Positions 8,360-17,186 of a stretch of 17,186 nt of DNA are shown piece after piece. The notes beneath the pieces were generated by a model. The model saw only the letters and a list, made by a program, of their open reading frames with translations. It searched no databases and had not been told where the DNA came from. Origin of the DNA: Cladosporium sp. IMV 00045 (taxonomy: Eukaryota > Ascomycota > Dothideomycetes > Cladosporiales > Cladosporiaceae); contig MSJI02000373.1 of NCBI GenBank assembly GCA_001931905.2, forward strand, positions 1 through 17,186. The letters are read 5' to 3'. Every line of letters begins with the position of its first letter. Position 1 is the stretch's first letter. Both the position numbers and the translations under genes were made by a program.

Positions 8360-11300
8360 GTTTTAGTTCTGATTTTATCTTTTTTTATTTTGTTTTGGGG
8401 GTGGTGGAGAGGAAGTGAGGTTGGCTGGTAGGGATTGCGGTGCGCTGATTGGCTTAGGGGGGATTTGAGAGGTGAATTCGAATGTCGGGGTGCTTTTCTC
8501 GAGCCTTGGATCCTTGATTATAGTGCCACCAAATTTGATGCCGAGTGATGATACTGATACGCGATTGATACTGGCAGACTCGAATACTTGGTTTTCTAAA
8601 AAGAAATTCAGTGAACTACTGCACATTCTGGCGAAGATACATATAGTCGATAATCTTTCGTTAATGATGTGCCCTGCTGGCTAATCTAGGCCACAATGGA
8701 TCTGGACGACAGTTCCTGTTACACTCCCCAGGCAGAAGCGCGGTAGGAATGTAGGATGTAACAAGTCTTGCATTTATGTGATGTGTGCTAGTGACATTCC
8801 ATGATCTCGAGAACAAAGGACCAGCCACAACGCCATGCGATCTCATATCGCCCGATGCCGCGGGTCGTCCAAAAATAACAGCGGCAGAGCAAGAACTAGG
8901 ATAGGAGGGCAGCTCTACCTCTAGAGCGCATTACAAGCAGACAAGTTGTGTGGCGCCGAAGTAAACCCCCCTCCAAGCTTATAGCAGTTGTCACATCATG
9001 GAACAGCTTGACGGGAAGACGCCATGCATGCTGTTTCTTGTTTCCTCCTAGATCTTGGAAACGAAGAGGGGTGGAAACCTGCTGGAAGCTGATTTGGAAG
9101 AACTTTAATCCTCAAGTGACAAGAACATGGACCCGACATCCCGCACCTCTCGGCGTGAAGAATTGGTGATATGTCACTGCTGCTATCATCGCTATACACC
9201 GAACACGACATGACATGCACACGAAGAAAAGCGTGGCGGCCTGAATTTTGCGTGGCTCGTCGCAGCGATTTGTCGAGGTCGGCAGGCGGTATCATCTCCT
9301 AGCCCGCCAATGCCGCCGAGCATTTGTGGCGATGAGTGAGCGAATCCACCGCGAAAAGTCAAAGCAACCCTCAGTCGTGGAAAGCTTCGCTCTGCTCGAC
9401 CAAGCCCGCGGCTACATGTCATGTGTGTGTGTAAGAAAGATCCGGCATGCGTTGTCATTGAGGGAGAGCTGCCACTGCTTGCTGCCTCGAAGACGAGCGA
9501 GCGGACCTTGGCGAGGGACTGTTTGTTTATCTTACCCAGCACCAGCGTTGTTAGCTGCATAAAGGCAAGGTATAGCTTGCATTTCGCTTGCCAACGGTGC
9601 CACAAGCAAAATGGGGAAAGAGAGTATCCACTCTGTCGAAATCATCAAACCGCATGCATGCGCATCATCACAAGCTGCCGCGCCGGGCTACCCGAGCTCT
9701 GAGATCCTGTTGTTTTGTAGCTCTGTGAAACGAAGGGCATACACCAGAGCCAGGAAACATGAGAAAACAGTTGAGCTCTGGTTCCCGCAACACAGGAGTT
9801 GAGAGTTCAGAACCCGCCCGCTTTGATACTTAGGGCGCGACGACGAACGAGGGAAAAGTGAGAGAGAGAGCCTCCGGATCCCGCGAAGCGCTGGCGGCCT
9901 GGCGCGGGACGGGCGATATCGAGATCTGCACGCCTTGATTTATTCTCGTGGCAATCGTGCCGACTTACTCGCGGCGACTTTCTTGAAGGATGAGGCATGA
10001 TGGCCCTAAATGTCTATTACTGTGCGACTACTGTATGTGATGAAGAACCTGAGTCAACGGCCACGAGAGTTGAGGAACAAAGAGAAATAGATAATTTAAA
10101 TCAAGCAGAGTGAGGCACAAGCTTTTGGCGTTCTTGCTGGGATCCGAATCCAATAGTGTTTCGTACAAAGACATGGCCACGCGTGCTACCCGAGGCCGAG
10201 CGCCGCGCGAGGGCTGGACCGGTTTGGGCAGATCATTTGGGAGGATCTTGGGAATTGTGGCCCAATAACAGTGAATGGGATGGGCCGAGGCAGAGAGTCG
10301 ATTTAATTACTTGTGTTTGCTTCTGGGAGCTGTGCGAGACGAGTGACATGCTGGCTGGCTGGCCGGGGTTTCGCTGTGACAATCATGATCGGAGCCGTCC
10401 GTTGGTCGGTGATGGGCAAGAGATGGCTCGGATGGCTCTCACCCACGGCAACAATAGAACAGGAGGAAGCATGGACATCGCGTCCCGCGAGGATGGCAGA
10501 TCTACATCACGAGTTGTACAGACACGAAGAGGGCACGGCATGATTATTATTCAACAACCAAGCCCCGGGACGAGAGGATGAGAGAGAGTTTGGCAAAACT
10601 CCACCTTCGCCACGCCGACGGCTTCAAGCTCGGCGCCCCATAGCATCAAGGCGAGCAGGTGAGATTCGTGATGCGGAGGGAAGAGGAGAACATCGACAAG
10701 AACCACATAACGATGGGCGATGATGAGCATCCATTGAAAAGACTGGACGAGATTAAGACGCAAAAGGGCTTGTGCGGAGGAAAGTGTCTCGCCGGCATTA
10801 TTTCTCTCTGGAAAGGAAGAAGATTGGTGCTTGATAAGGGCCGGCCGGGAAAAGGGTGGGATTTGGCTGACGAAGTTGACGTGCTTGGGTTTGATGAAAT
10901 GGGATTCTCGAGTAGAGGGCCGGAGAGGAGGCATGCGAGATTGGCTGAGATTGGGTGGCTGCAGGGGTAAGAGATTCGAATATGCGAGCACGGCGAGCTT
11001 GGTGTGGTTGTGGAGAGACGCGGTCGCGGGACGGCGTTTCGGCTAGACTGCGCCGGACGCTGCTTGATTTGACAACGGGCGAGGGAAGGACGGTCGTGCT
11101 CTGGCAAGGGAAGAGTCGTGTTTGCTCATTCGATGCCCGTTTGGGTTGAGCCGCTGAGGCGGTTGTTTTGTGTGAGTGGTCGAGTCGGCGATCGCGCTGT
11201 CAGTGCGGCGTGTCTATCAAATCTGTCGGGAGTGGCACCAGCGTGTGTGTCTATGTAGGGGAGTCCGGGCTTGAGTCGAGCGAGATTAGTTGATTGCTGA

Positions 11301-11780
11301 TGATGATTGTTGAAAATGGGTCTGGGGGAGGAGAGTTTTTTAATATTAAGGTAGGATGAGAAAGTGAGGCATCGGCATGTGAACGAGATGCACGTGATGA
11401 ATGGAGATATCTCTCATGTAGGTATTGCCACTGCCATGACTGCCGAGAGATGCCGTTTCTACAGCCACTGCCATGAAGATGTTGAACGGTAGACGGCTTA
11501 TGCTGTGATCATGCGGCACGAGTGGGATGTTGGCGAATTATACTTTGTCCGTATATGAGCATGATCCATCGCTTGTACCAAGTATCCTGCAGTACAGCAC
11601 CTACCTAGTAGTTCATGTCGGAAAGATCTCACTTCCACTGATGTCTCCCATTCATTCATCAATTGCCACTGGCGCAGGAGCTAAGCAACGGCGATGCATG
11701 GCGGGCAGGACGGGCAGGCTAGCAACAACGACGCCGCGCGGCCAAAGCACCAGCAGCCAGAGCTCAACCCTCGCCGGCTA
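8360..11780. other. Long gap without a supportable gene
   Basis: About 3.4 kb lies between the formyltransferase promoter and the proximal ecm33 promoter. Open frames exist on both strands (for example 9192-9605 minus, 10156-10581 plus and 10551-11107 minus) but overlap one another. Several begin with TTG or GTG instead of ATG, and none encodes a recognisable domain. Base composition is similar to the rest of the window, without RIP signature. A 13-bp direct repeat GCCACTGCCATGA occurs at 11427-11439 and 11464-11476. I found no tRNA B-box with a matching stem. The interval could hold regulatory DNA for the two divergently placed genes, an untranslated RNA, or an orphan spliced gene. Confidence 0.5.
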
Positions 11781-11879
11781 GCTGTTAGTGCCGTCTAGCT
11801 CGCCCCTTCTTTCCCGGCCTCCCCCAAAAACTCACATCCCCGTTCGTTCGTTCCTGTAGCAGCCACACCACAGCCCTTT

Positions 11880-12060
11880 GCCCACTTCTTCTTCCCTCAC
11901 TCGCCAGACCCAAAGTCAAGTCACTACTTACCCTTGGCTTGGTGTTTGCTTCCTCTCCTTCCACCTTCTCTTTCTCTCCTCTTCTTCCAAGCACATACTC
12001 GACTGCCTTTTGGCTCCTACACTCGCTGTGCCTTCAATCCCATTCACCTCCACGCCCTTC
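11880..12060 (+). promoter_or_regulatory. Pyrimidine-rich core promoter tract of the ecm33-like gene
   Basis: The plus strand here is dominated by C and T, with runs such as TTCTCTTTCTCTCCTCTTCTT. CT-rich tracts just before the transcription start are typical of strongly expressed genes in filamentous fungi, which fits the strong codon bias of the downstream gene. I see no clear TATA box. Confidence 0.45.
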
Positions 12061-12129
12061 TTCAACCACCCCATCCATTGGCTATCCACCGAGTCGCCAG
12101 TCTCGTGAAGCAGCTTTAGTTATACCCAG

Positions 12130-12379
12130 GTCAGTCACCGCGCTCCTCCTCGCCTCCCGCCTGCTCCATCATCATTCCCTGCACACAATCGCCACAACAA
12201 TCACAACATCCACGACATCACCAACTTCGCAATCGTCACTCGACGCGGCTTGGCCAGCGAAACACGCCCGAAACAGCTCGCTCCCGCCGCAAGCTCGCCT
12301 CCCCCTTTTCCACCGTTCGCAGCTCAACGACACAACAAACCTTCACCCGCCGAATCAAAACACTGACAACCCCATCCAG
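12130..12379 (+). other. Possible 5' UTR intron of the ecm33-like gene
   Basis: A candidate donor CAG|GTCAGT (intron from 12130) and an acceptor ATCCAG (ending 12379), with a CTGAC branch word at 12363-12367, would remove 250 nt and leave about 25 nt before the start codon. Branch and acceptor match the two coding introns well. The donor, with C at position 3, is weaker. It is an inference from motifs only. Confidence 0.35.
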
Positions 12380-12404
12380 TTATTCTCGACCCGTAATTCC
12401 AAAC

Positions 12405-13756
12405 ATGTCCCTCAAGTACCTCGCGCCCGTTGTGGCCATCGCCGGTCACGCAGTCGGTAAGAGAAGATCCACACGCGAACACCACGCGAAACGCCCTCCA
12501 TTGAGAGCTTTGCGCTGACAACCACACAGCCCAGTCTTCCTGCAGCGCTGCCACCACCACCATCCAGAACAACGGTGACGCTTCTGGCCTCGCATCATGC
12601 ACCACCTTCTCCGGCAGCATCGCCATTGCCACCGGCACCACTGAGAACATCGAGCTCAACAGCATCAGGAGAATCACCGGTGACCTCATTGCCAACAACG
12701 TCAGCGAGATCACCTCCATCTCCGCCGACAGCCTCGAGACCATTGACGGCTCCTTCAACCTCAAGAGGAACGAGATTCTCTCCAACCTCAACTTCCCTCA
12801 GCTCAACGAGGTTGACGAGATTGACTGGGACGGTCTTCCTGGTCTCCAGGGTCTTTCCTTCACCAACAGAATCCAGAAGGCTACCACTGTCAGCATCATC
12901 AACACCCAGCTGAGCAGCCTGGAGGGCATTGACCTCGAGACCGTCGAGGGTGTCTCCATCCAGAACAACGAGTACCTTGACGAGATCACCATGCAGCTGG
13001 GCAATGTTAGCGACATCTTCCAGCTTTTCGCCAACGGCCGCAACGTCTCTCTCAGCCTTCCCAACCTGATCTGGGCCAACAGACTCAACATTGCCAACTG
13101 CTCCAGCGTCATGCTCCCCTCGCTCGCCTCCGTCAACGGTACCCTCGGTCTTTACAGCAACTTCTTCGAGCGCATGCAGGCCCCTAACCTCACCGATGTC
13201 GGCGGCACTCTTGCGATCAACAACAACAACGCCCTGACCAACATCTCCTTCCCCCAACTCACCATCGTCTCCGGCGGTCTCACCATCCAGAACAACACCG
13301 AGCTTGCCGACGTCAGTGGTTTCCCTCTTCTCGAGACCGTTGGCGGTGCCCTCGACATGTACGGTGATGCCATCGACACGTAAGTCTATCAGCTTTTGAA
13401 ATTAGAAGACAAGAATCTTTACTGACATTCACCGCAGTGCCGACTTCCCCGAGCTCCAGGACGTCCGTGGTGCCTTCAACCTCCAGTCCAACCAGAACCT
13501 CGACGATGTGTGCCCCGCCTTCGAGGAGTACGAGAGCAACTCTGTCATCAAGGGTGAGTTCACCTGCCGTGGTGAGGAGGAGGACCCCGAGGGCCAGGGC
13601 TCCAAGGAGCCTGGTTCCTCTCCCTCCGGCAACGGCGGTGGATCTGGCGGCTCCGGCGGCAACGGTGGCGACTCTGACAGCGCCGCTGCCTCTCTCAAGA
13701 TCACCGGCGCCACTGGCATCCTCGGTGTCGTCGCCGTCCTTTTCGGCCTCCTTTAA
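12405..13756 (+). CDS. ecm33: Ecm33-type GPI-anchored cell-wall glycoprotein
   Basis: Three exons (12405-12456, 12530-13379, 13438-13756) encode 406 residues. Ecm33 proteins are GPI-anchored surface glycoproteins needed for normal cell-wall architecture, with a fold resembling the receptor L-domain. Residues 1-18 form a signal peptide ending AVA before Gln19. Then come repeated short strands of the form LxxVxGxLxIxNN typical of the family. At least eight N-glycosylation sequons are visible (NVS three times, NCS, NGT, NLT, NIS, NNT). A Ser/Gly-rich linker (GNGGGSGGSGGNGG) and an AAASLK region precede a hydrophobic tail to the last residue, as expected for GPI attachment. Length matches the family's roughly 400 residues. 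Codons are strongly C-ending, suggesting high expression. The start gives a good signal peptide that is split by the first intron. The nearest supported gene is over 4 kb to the left. Confidence 0.93.
12457..12529 (+). other. First coding intron of the ecm33-like gene
   Basis: This 73-nt intron has donor GTAAGA, branch word CTGAC (12515-12519) and acceptor CACAG. It splits the Ala18 codon at the end of the signal peptide (G | CC). Confidence 0.92.
13380..13437 (+). other. Second coding intron of the ecm33-like gene
   Basis: This 58-nt intron has donor GTAAGT, branch word CTGAC (13422-13426) and acceptor CGCAG. It joins AC to T to make Thr, continuing ...IDTADFPEL. Without removal the frame ends at once in TAA. 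Confidence 0.93.
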
Positions 13757-14142
13757 GCGCACGACTTCACGGATCACATATCCCCGGGGAAAGCATAGTA
13801 CGGGGTTTGAATCAATTGCATATCGGTTGAACAAGCGCGCAATGAGGATCGCCAAATTCCCATCGCCCAGGACAGGAGAATAATGAAGTGGTTCAAGCGA
13901 AGGAAATCCCCCGATGGTGTCTGGCATCTGTTCCCCCGCGAGGCACCATCGTTGGTTCTTTTTCGCTTGCTTAGCAGCGCTTGGGAAGAAGGCGAAAACA
14001 CTCAAAACTCTTTTCTCGTTTTGATGCATCTGGCGTTTGCTTCTTCTGCTTTCTCCTTGTCCTTTCTATCTCGTCTCTCTCTGTCTCTCTCAACAACAAC
14101 TCAAGCTCTTCTACAGTCAGAATGGATTTGGCTTTTCTCTCT

Positions 14143-14172
14143 TACTATTACTGCTACTACTACTACTGCTAC
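14143..14172. repeat. TAC triplet microsatellite
   Basis: Ten triplets are mostly TAC, with TAT and TGC interruptions. Read in the frame of the ATG at 14122 it gives a Tyr/Cys run, but I do not believe that frame is a real protein. Confidence 0.7.
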
Positions 14173-16031
14173 CATCCCATGCCATTGCTCTTTGTGCTTT
14201 GTTTGTTCGATAGGGGTGAAGCGGCTGGGGAATGGAATGGGGTCTTTATAATATCATCACGTTTTTTCTTGTGTTGTTTTTGATCAGACACTGAAGTGCA
14301 TAGAAAGTAATTCAAATTTTTCTTTACCTTACTCTTTGGACTTTGGACTTTGCTGGTCGACACTTTTGATTGTTTGCTTTGTAATAGGTGGGTGAGTCGT
14401 GGAGTGAGTTGAATGCCGTGGCATGTTCTTTCTAGCCTTGATGTTGAAATTTGCTCCATTGTTGAATGTCGCTGATCATTTCTTTACGTACTAGTGTGGG
14501 TGAGATACCGTGTTTGGGCGCGGGTTTTGTTGGCACTGGTCTAGGGATGGCTGTGTCAACGGCGGGATTCTTGCCGGCTATACCACTGTAAAGGCCTCCC
14601 TTGAAGAAGAAGAAGGAAAAGACGTGAAGAGGTGCGCCGAAGGACGGATGTCAGTGATGTCGATCGTGTCAGAACATGTGTTTGGGTGTTTCGCTGTCGT
14701 TGATCTCTCCTGCGATGGATCTCTCTGGGAGGGGCACAGAGAGTGTGTAAGTTGAGCATTGCTCGGTGGGCGGCTCGCTGGCTTGTGGTCATGAAGGTTT
14801 AGTTGCTGGCTTGCCTTGGCTGGTATGGGCCTTGGTGACGGATGGGAAGATGGAAAAGATGGGAGCGATACAACAGAACGGCGAGGTGATATGGGCTTGG
14901 CTCGTCGATGTCGGGTATGTGTCTGTACGGTTGTGATTGAATTCGGATGAGGGGAGAAGGATGGGCATGTATATGCGCTGTGCGACTGTCTGCATGTCCG
15001 AAAACGAGTGCGAGGGCGAGGACGTGGGTGTCGTAGTGAATAGATTTGACGGTGGTGGTTGGCAGAGGTGTTTTTTTTTTGGATTGTTTGGCTCAATATA
15101 TCGCTTCTTGTGGCGTGAGAGCTGGTGCCATTGCTCGGATAGAGATGGGAAGAGGCGAAGGCGTGAGGAGGAAGGGCTGATTAAGGTGAATAGTGACGTT
15201 CGTTCGCCCCCCCCTCTCGCCATTTACTTACACGAGTGGTTGTGTCTTGTGCTTGTTGAAGGTCACGGGCTCTTTGGAGGAGAAGACAGTGAAGAAGGAG
15301 GATCCATACTTGTCGAATGATCGAACCAAGTACATCTGGAAAAAAGAACGGGTTTATGGACTTGGTTTAGATCTAGGCATATTTTGATTTTGCACTGTCT
15401 TTGGGGTCATGGATTGTTGGATTGCTTAATCGCTTGTTGTCGTATCGACCTCTATTTCATTGCGCTAAACCAAGTAGTCTGAATGTTTGTGTTGTCTGGT
15501 TTTGCTTTTGTTTGCCATCGATCAGTCTTCCTATGATGAAAATATAAAGTGGAGGAGTTGCTTGACGAGGAGATCACTTATTACTGTATCTACTTCCACT
15601 CGCATGCGTTCTAACAGACGATCTTTAAGCCTCAATGCCTTATGCTATCTCATACGCTCAAATCTTTCAGATGACCTGTTTCTAGCTGGTTGTGTGTAGA
15701 CAAATCGGACGGAGTGAACGCCTCTTCTTCATCAATGCACAGGCCTTGGATAGTATGCGATCATAGACTGCTCGGTGGTCGCGGATCGGACTGCCTTTGC
15801 GCCGAAAGCTCTGAACGATTGGCCTTCTAGCTTTGGGCTGACAGGCTTGGGCATGCGCCTAGTCTATGCATATGCATCTCGGAGATCTTGACCGCTTTTG
15901 GTATGTTTTCTTCTGTCTTGACACGATTAAAGAAAGTGAGGGCGTGTGGACTTGGCGGAAGCCGATGCCAATCGACTGTCCTCTCGGCACCTCTGAGGAC
16001 TGCTCATTAATGCACGAACGCTGAAACTCAC

Positions 16032-16045
16032 CGGGGATATCCCCG
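16032..16045. promoter_or_regulatory. 14-bp perfect palindrome CGGGGATATCCCCG
   Basis: The sequence is its own reverse complement and reads CGG-N8-CCG. Inverted CGG/CCG triplets are the usual target form of fungal Zn2Cys6 transcription factors, which differ in spacer length. No gene is recognisable nearby, so regulatory use is speculation. Confidence 0.25.
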
Positions 16046-16561
16046 AAGATTCGTGGGTGATTACATGCATTTTTACGTAGCTCATTTGTTCGAGGGAGGA
16101 TGGCTATTATTCGACCTGGGTAATTCCTGTTCTTCGCAGTTATTCCCGTGAAGCACATTGACAACGCATCAAAGCTAATGTAATTCGCTAGAAGGGGACA
16201 TCGATCCCTCCAACTCATCATCTCCGCAGATCCACCTCAACCGAATCATCTCGGGGACAATTTAACGGCACGGGTTGAAAAGCGAAGTGGGATGTGCATC
16301 GGCTCGGCGTCAATTTGATGTTCGGCTATTAGGGCAATGCGGTGAATCAACGACAGCGCGCTTAATAATCCTAGTATCTTATCTGCAGCTCGATGTTTCA
16401 GGATACTGTTCACTGGATAGTTGCATGGATGGCGATGTTAAGCGAGGAGGAACAAGCGCGAAGGGCGTGTGCGCTGGTCGAAACCAATGCAATGCCATGT
16501 ACTATGATGCTCGAGAACCACGATGTTGACCGGAGTCAGCGTTGATGCAGGACATGAGATT

Positions 16562-16584
16562 GCCGCCCCTGTCGAGGGGCCGGC
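16562..16584. repeat. GC-rich hairpin
   Basis: GCCG-CCCCT pairs with AGGGG-CGGC, giving nine pairs with one bulged C (16580) and a GTCG loop. There is no T-run after it and no gene to end, so I do not call it a terminator. Confidence 0.4.
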
Positions 16585-16786
16585 ATTGATCTGAGCACAT
16601 TCTTTGATGATAGACTGCCGCGACTGACGAGCTGCATTGGCGCATGAACGATTGCCAGTCTTGATCGATCGCAAGGTGTCAGACCCCTCTGCCAAGCAAC
16701 GTGGCAACGGTTATGACAGTGCGGTCTGCGGATGAGAGATTCGATACACTCGCTATAGGTAGTGATGTTGATCAACAGGCCTCCGA

Positions 16787-16815
16787 GATAAATCAACCGT
16801 TGATATTGATTTATC
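16787..16815. repeat. Inverted repeat at the boundary of the AT-rich block
   Basis: GATAAATCAA (16787-16796) and TTGATTTATC (16806-16815) are perfect 10-bp inverted arms around a 9-base spacer. The inner part of the same region, ATCAACCGTTGAT, is a second, odd-centred palindrome. A third palindrome GTTGATCAAC lies just left at 16767-16776. Confidence 0.6.
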
Positions 16816-17186
16816 CGTTATTCACGTTATTATTAATATAAGAGAGGGGTCTTAGCATTAATAGATCGTCGATCTTATTATTCATTTGTTATCTATATAA
16901 GCATCTTAATTAATAAGTTTATTAAACTAGCCTATCTTATCTAAACTAAGTGGTTTAAATACTATATCTATATCTATCTTATCCTTAGCCTTAGGTAATT
17001 AATCTTCGTAGTGTTCCTTATTACTAGCCTATTAATTACTAGCCTCTTTACGTATCCTAAGGTTCTAATAGATATAGATAAGCTTATTTACCGTATTATA
17101 ATAAAGCCTATTTCTACGTAGATTATAGATAAACGAATAGGCTAACTAATTACGCTCTATAGCACCTATTATAGGTACTATTACTA
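16787..17186. mobile_element. AT-rich RIP-like block, probable degraded transposon edge
   Basis: Composition changes abruptly to AT-rich DNA. By hand count, 16801-17186 holds about 76 TpA but only about 5 CpA and 5 TpG. This is the pattern left by repeat-induced point mutation, which turns CpA into TpA in both strands of repeated DNA. No open frame or element-specific motif survives, so the element type cannot be named. Short internal repeats occur, such as ATTACTAGCCT twice near 17020-17046. The block runs off the window. An AT isochore without a transposon core is the alternative. Confidence 0.65.

Larger units (their letters stand above)
13757..16786. other. Right intergenic region, no gene supported
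   Basis: The first few hundred bases should hold the ecm33 3' UTR. A TCCCCGGGGA palindrome lies at 13781-13790, just after the stop. CT-rich DNA at 14040-14120 is followed by an ATG (14122) whose frame is mostly a Tyr/Cys microsatellite. A heptamer CTTTGGA is repeated nearly three times at 14334-14352. From 14580 to 15220 the minus strand is pyrimidine-rich and could be the leader of a minus-strand transcript, but I cannot find a protein. A 120-residue ATG-started frame (16221-15859, minus) has no recognisable domain. Palindromic motifs at 16032-16045 and 16562-16584 are listed separately. Confidence 0.5.

Noticed and set aside
10130..10160. tRNA B-box-like word (GGGATCCGAATCC)
   Set aside because: The T-arm stem has only about three pairs and there is no matching A-box or acceptor stem. 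Other GGTTCGA-like words, at about 518 and 15317 (minus), fail the same test.
10551..11107. Overlapping minus-strand open frames of about 150 residues
   Set aside because: Two overlapping frames on the same strand plus others on the opposite strand, all low-complexity Ser/Pro-rich without a domain. This is typical of non-coding GC-balanced DNA.
14122..14283. 53-codon frame after a CT-rich stretch that resembles a leader plus start codon
   Set aside because: Much of the peptide is encoded by a TAC microsatellite, and the rest has no recognisable feature.
15859..16221. 120-residue minus-strand frame starting with two Met codons
   Set aside because: It has a genuine ATG start and six cysteines, but no signal peptide, no domain and no typical fungal intron or leader context that I can see. 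I cannot separate it from chance.

Overview
The window looks like nuclear DNA of a filamentous ascomycete (Pezizomycotina). It has short spliceosomal introns (58, 73 and 148 nt) with GTRNGT-type donors and CTGAC branch sites, pyrimidine-rich 5' flanks, strongly C-ending codons in one highly expressed gene, and an AT-rich block at the right edge whose dinucleotide pattern matches repeat-induced point mutation (RIP). A Dothideomycete is my best guess, but this is an impression and nothing in the sequence proves it. I found no bacterial, plasmid, phage, CRISPR or tRNA feature.

Layout from left to right. Bases 1-2584 are non-coding as far as I can tell and hold microsatellites, a GTAC-rich cluster, a CT-rich stretch and the promoter/5' UTR of the first gene. 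2585-3634 (+) encodes a Siw14/PFA-DSP-type phosphatase with an intact C(X5)R active site. 4490-6721 (+) encodes an Ima1/Samp1-like inner nuclear membrane protein with four CxxC pairs and about five membrane segments. 6976-8359 (-), with one intron, encodes mitochondrial methionyl-tRNA formyltransferase and converges on ima1. 8360-12404 is a 4 kb gap without a gene I can defend. 12405-13756 (+), with two coding introns, encodes an Ecm33-type GPI-anchored cell-wall glycoprotein. 13757-16786 is again without a recognisable gene. From about 16787 to the end the sequence drops abruptly into AT-rich, TpA-dominated DNA, probably the edge of a RIP-mutated transposon or AT isochore.

The four genes are housekeeping genes with unrelated jobs: phosphatase signalling (possibly inositol pyrophosphate turnover), nuclear envelope organisation, mitochondrial translation initiation and cell-wall integrity. 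Nothing suggests they form a functional cluster. I did not find an undescribed multi-gene system. The points most worth a second look are the RIP boundary with its nested palindromes, the altered P-loop of the phosphatase, a predicted G-quadruplex inside the ima1 coding sequence, and some compact palindromic or clustered motifs in the intergenic DNA.
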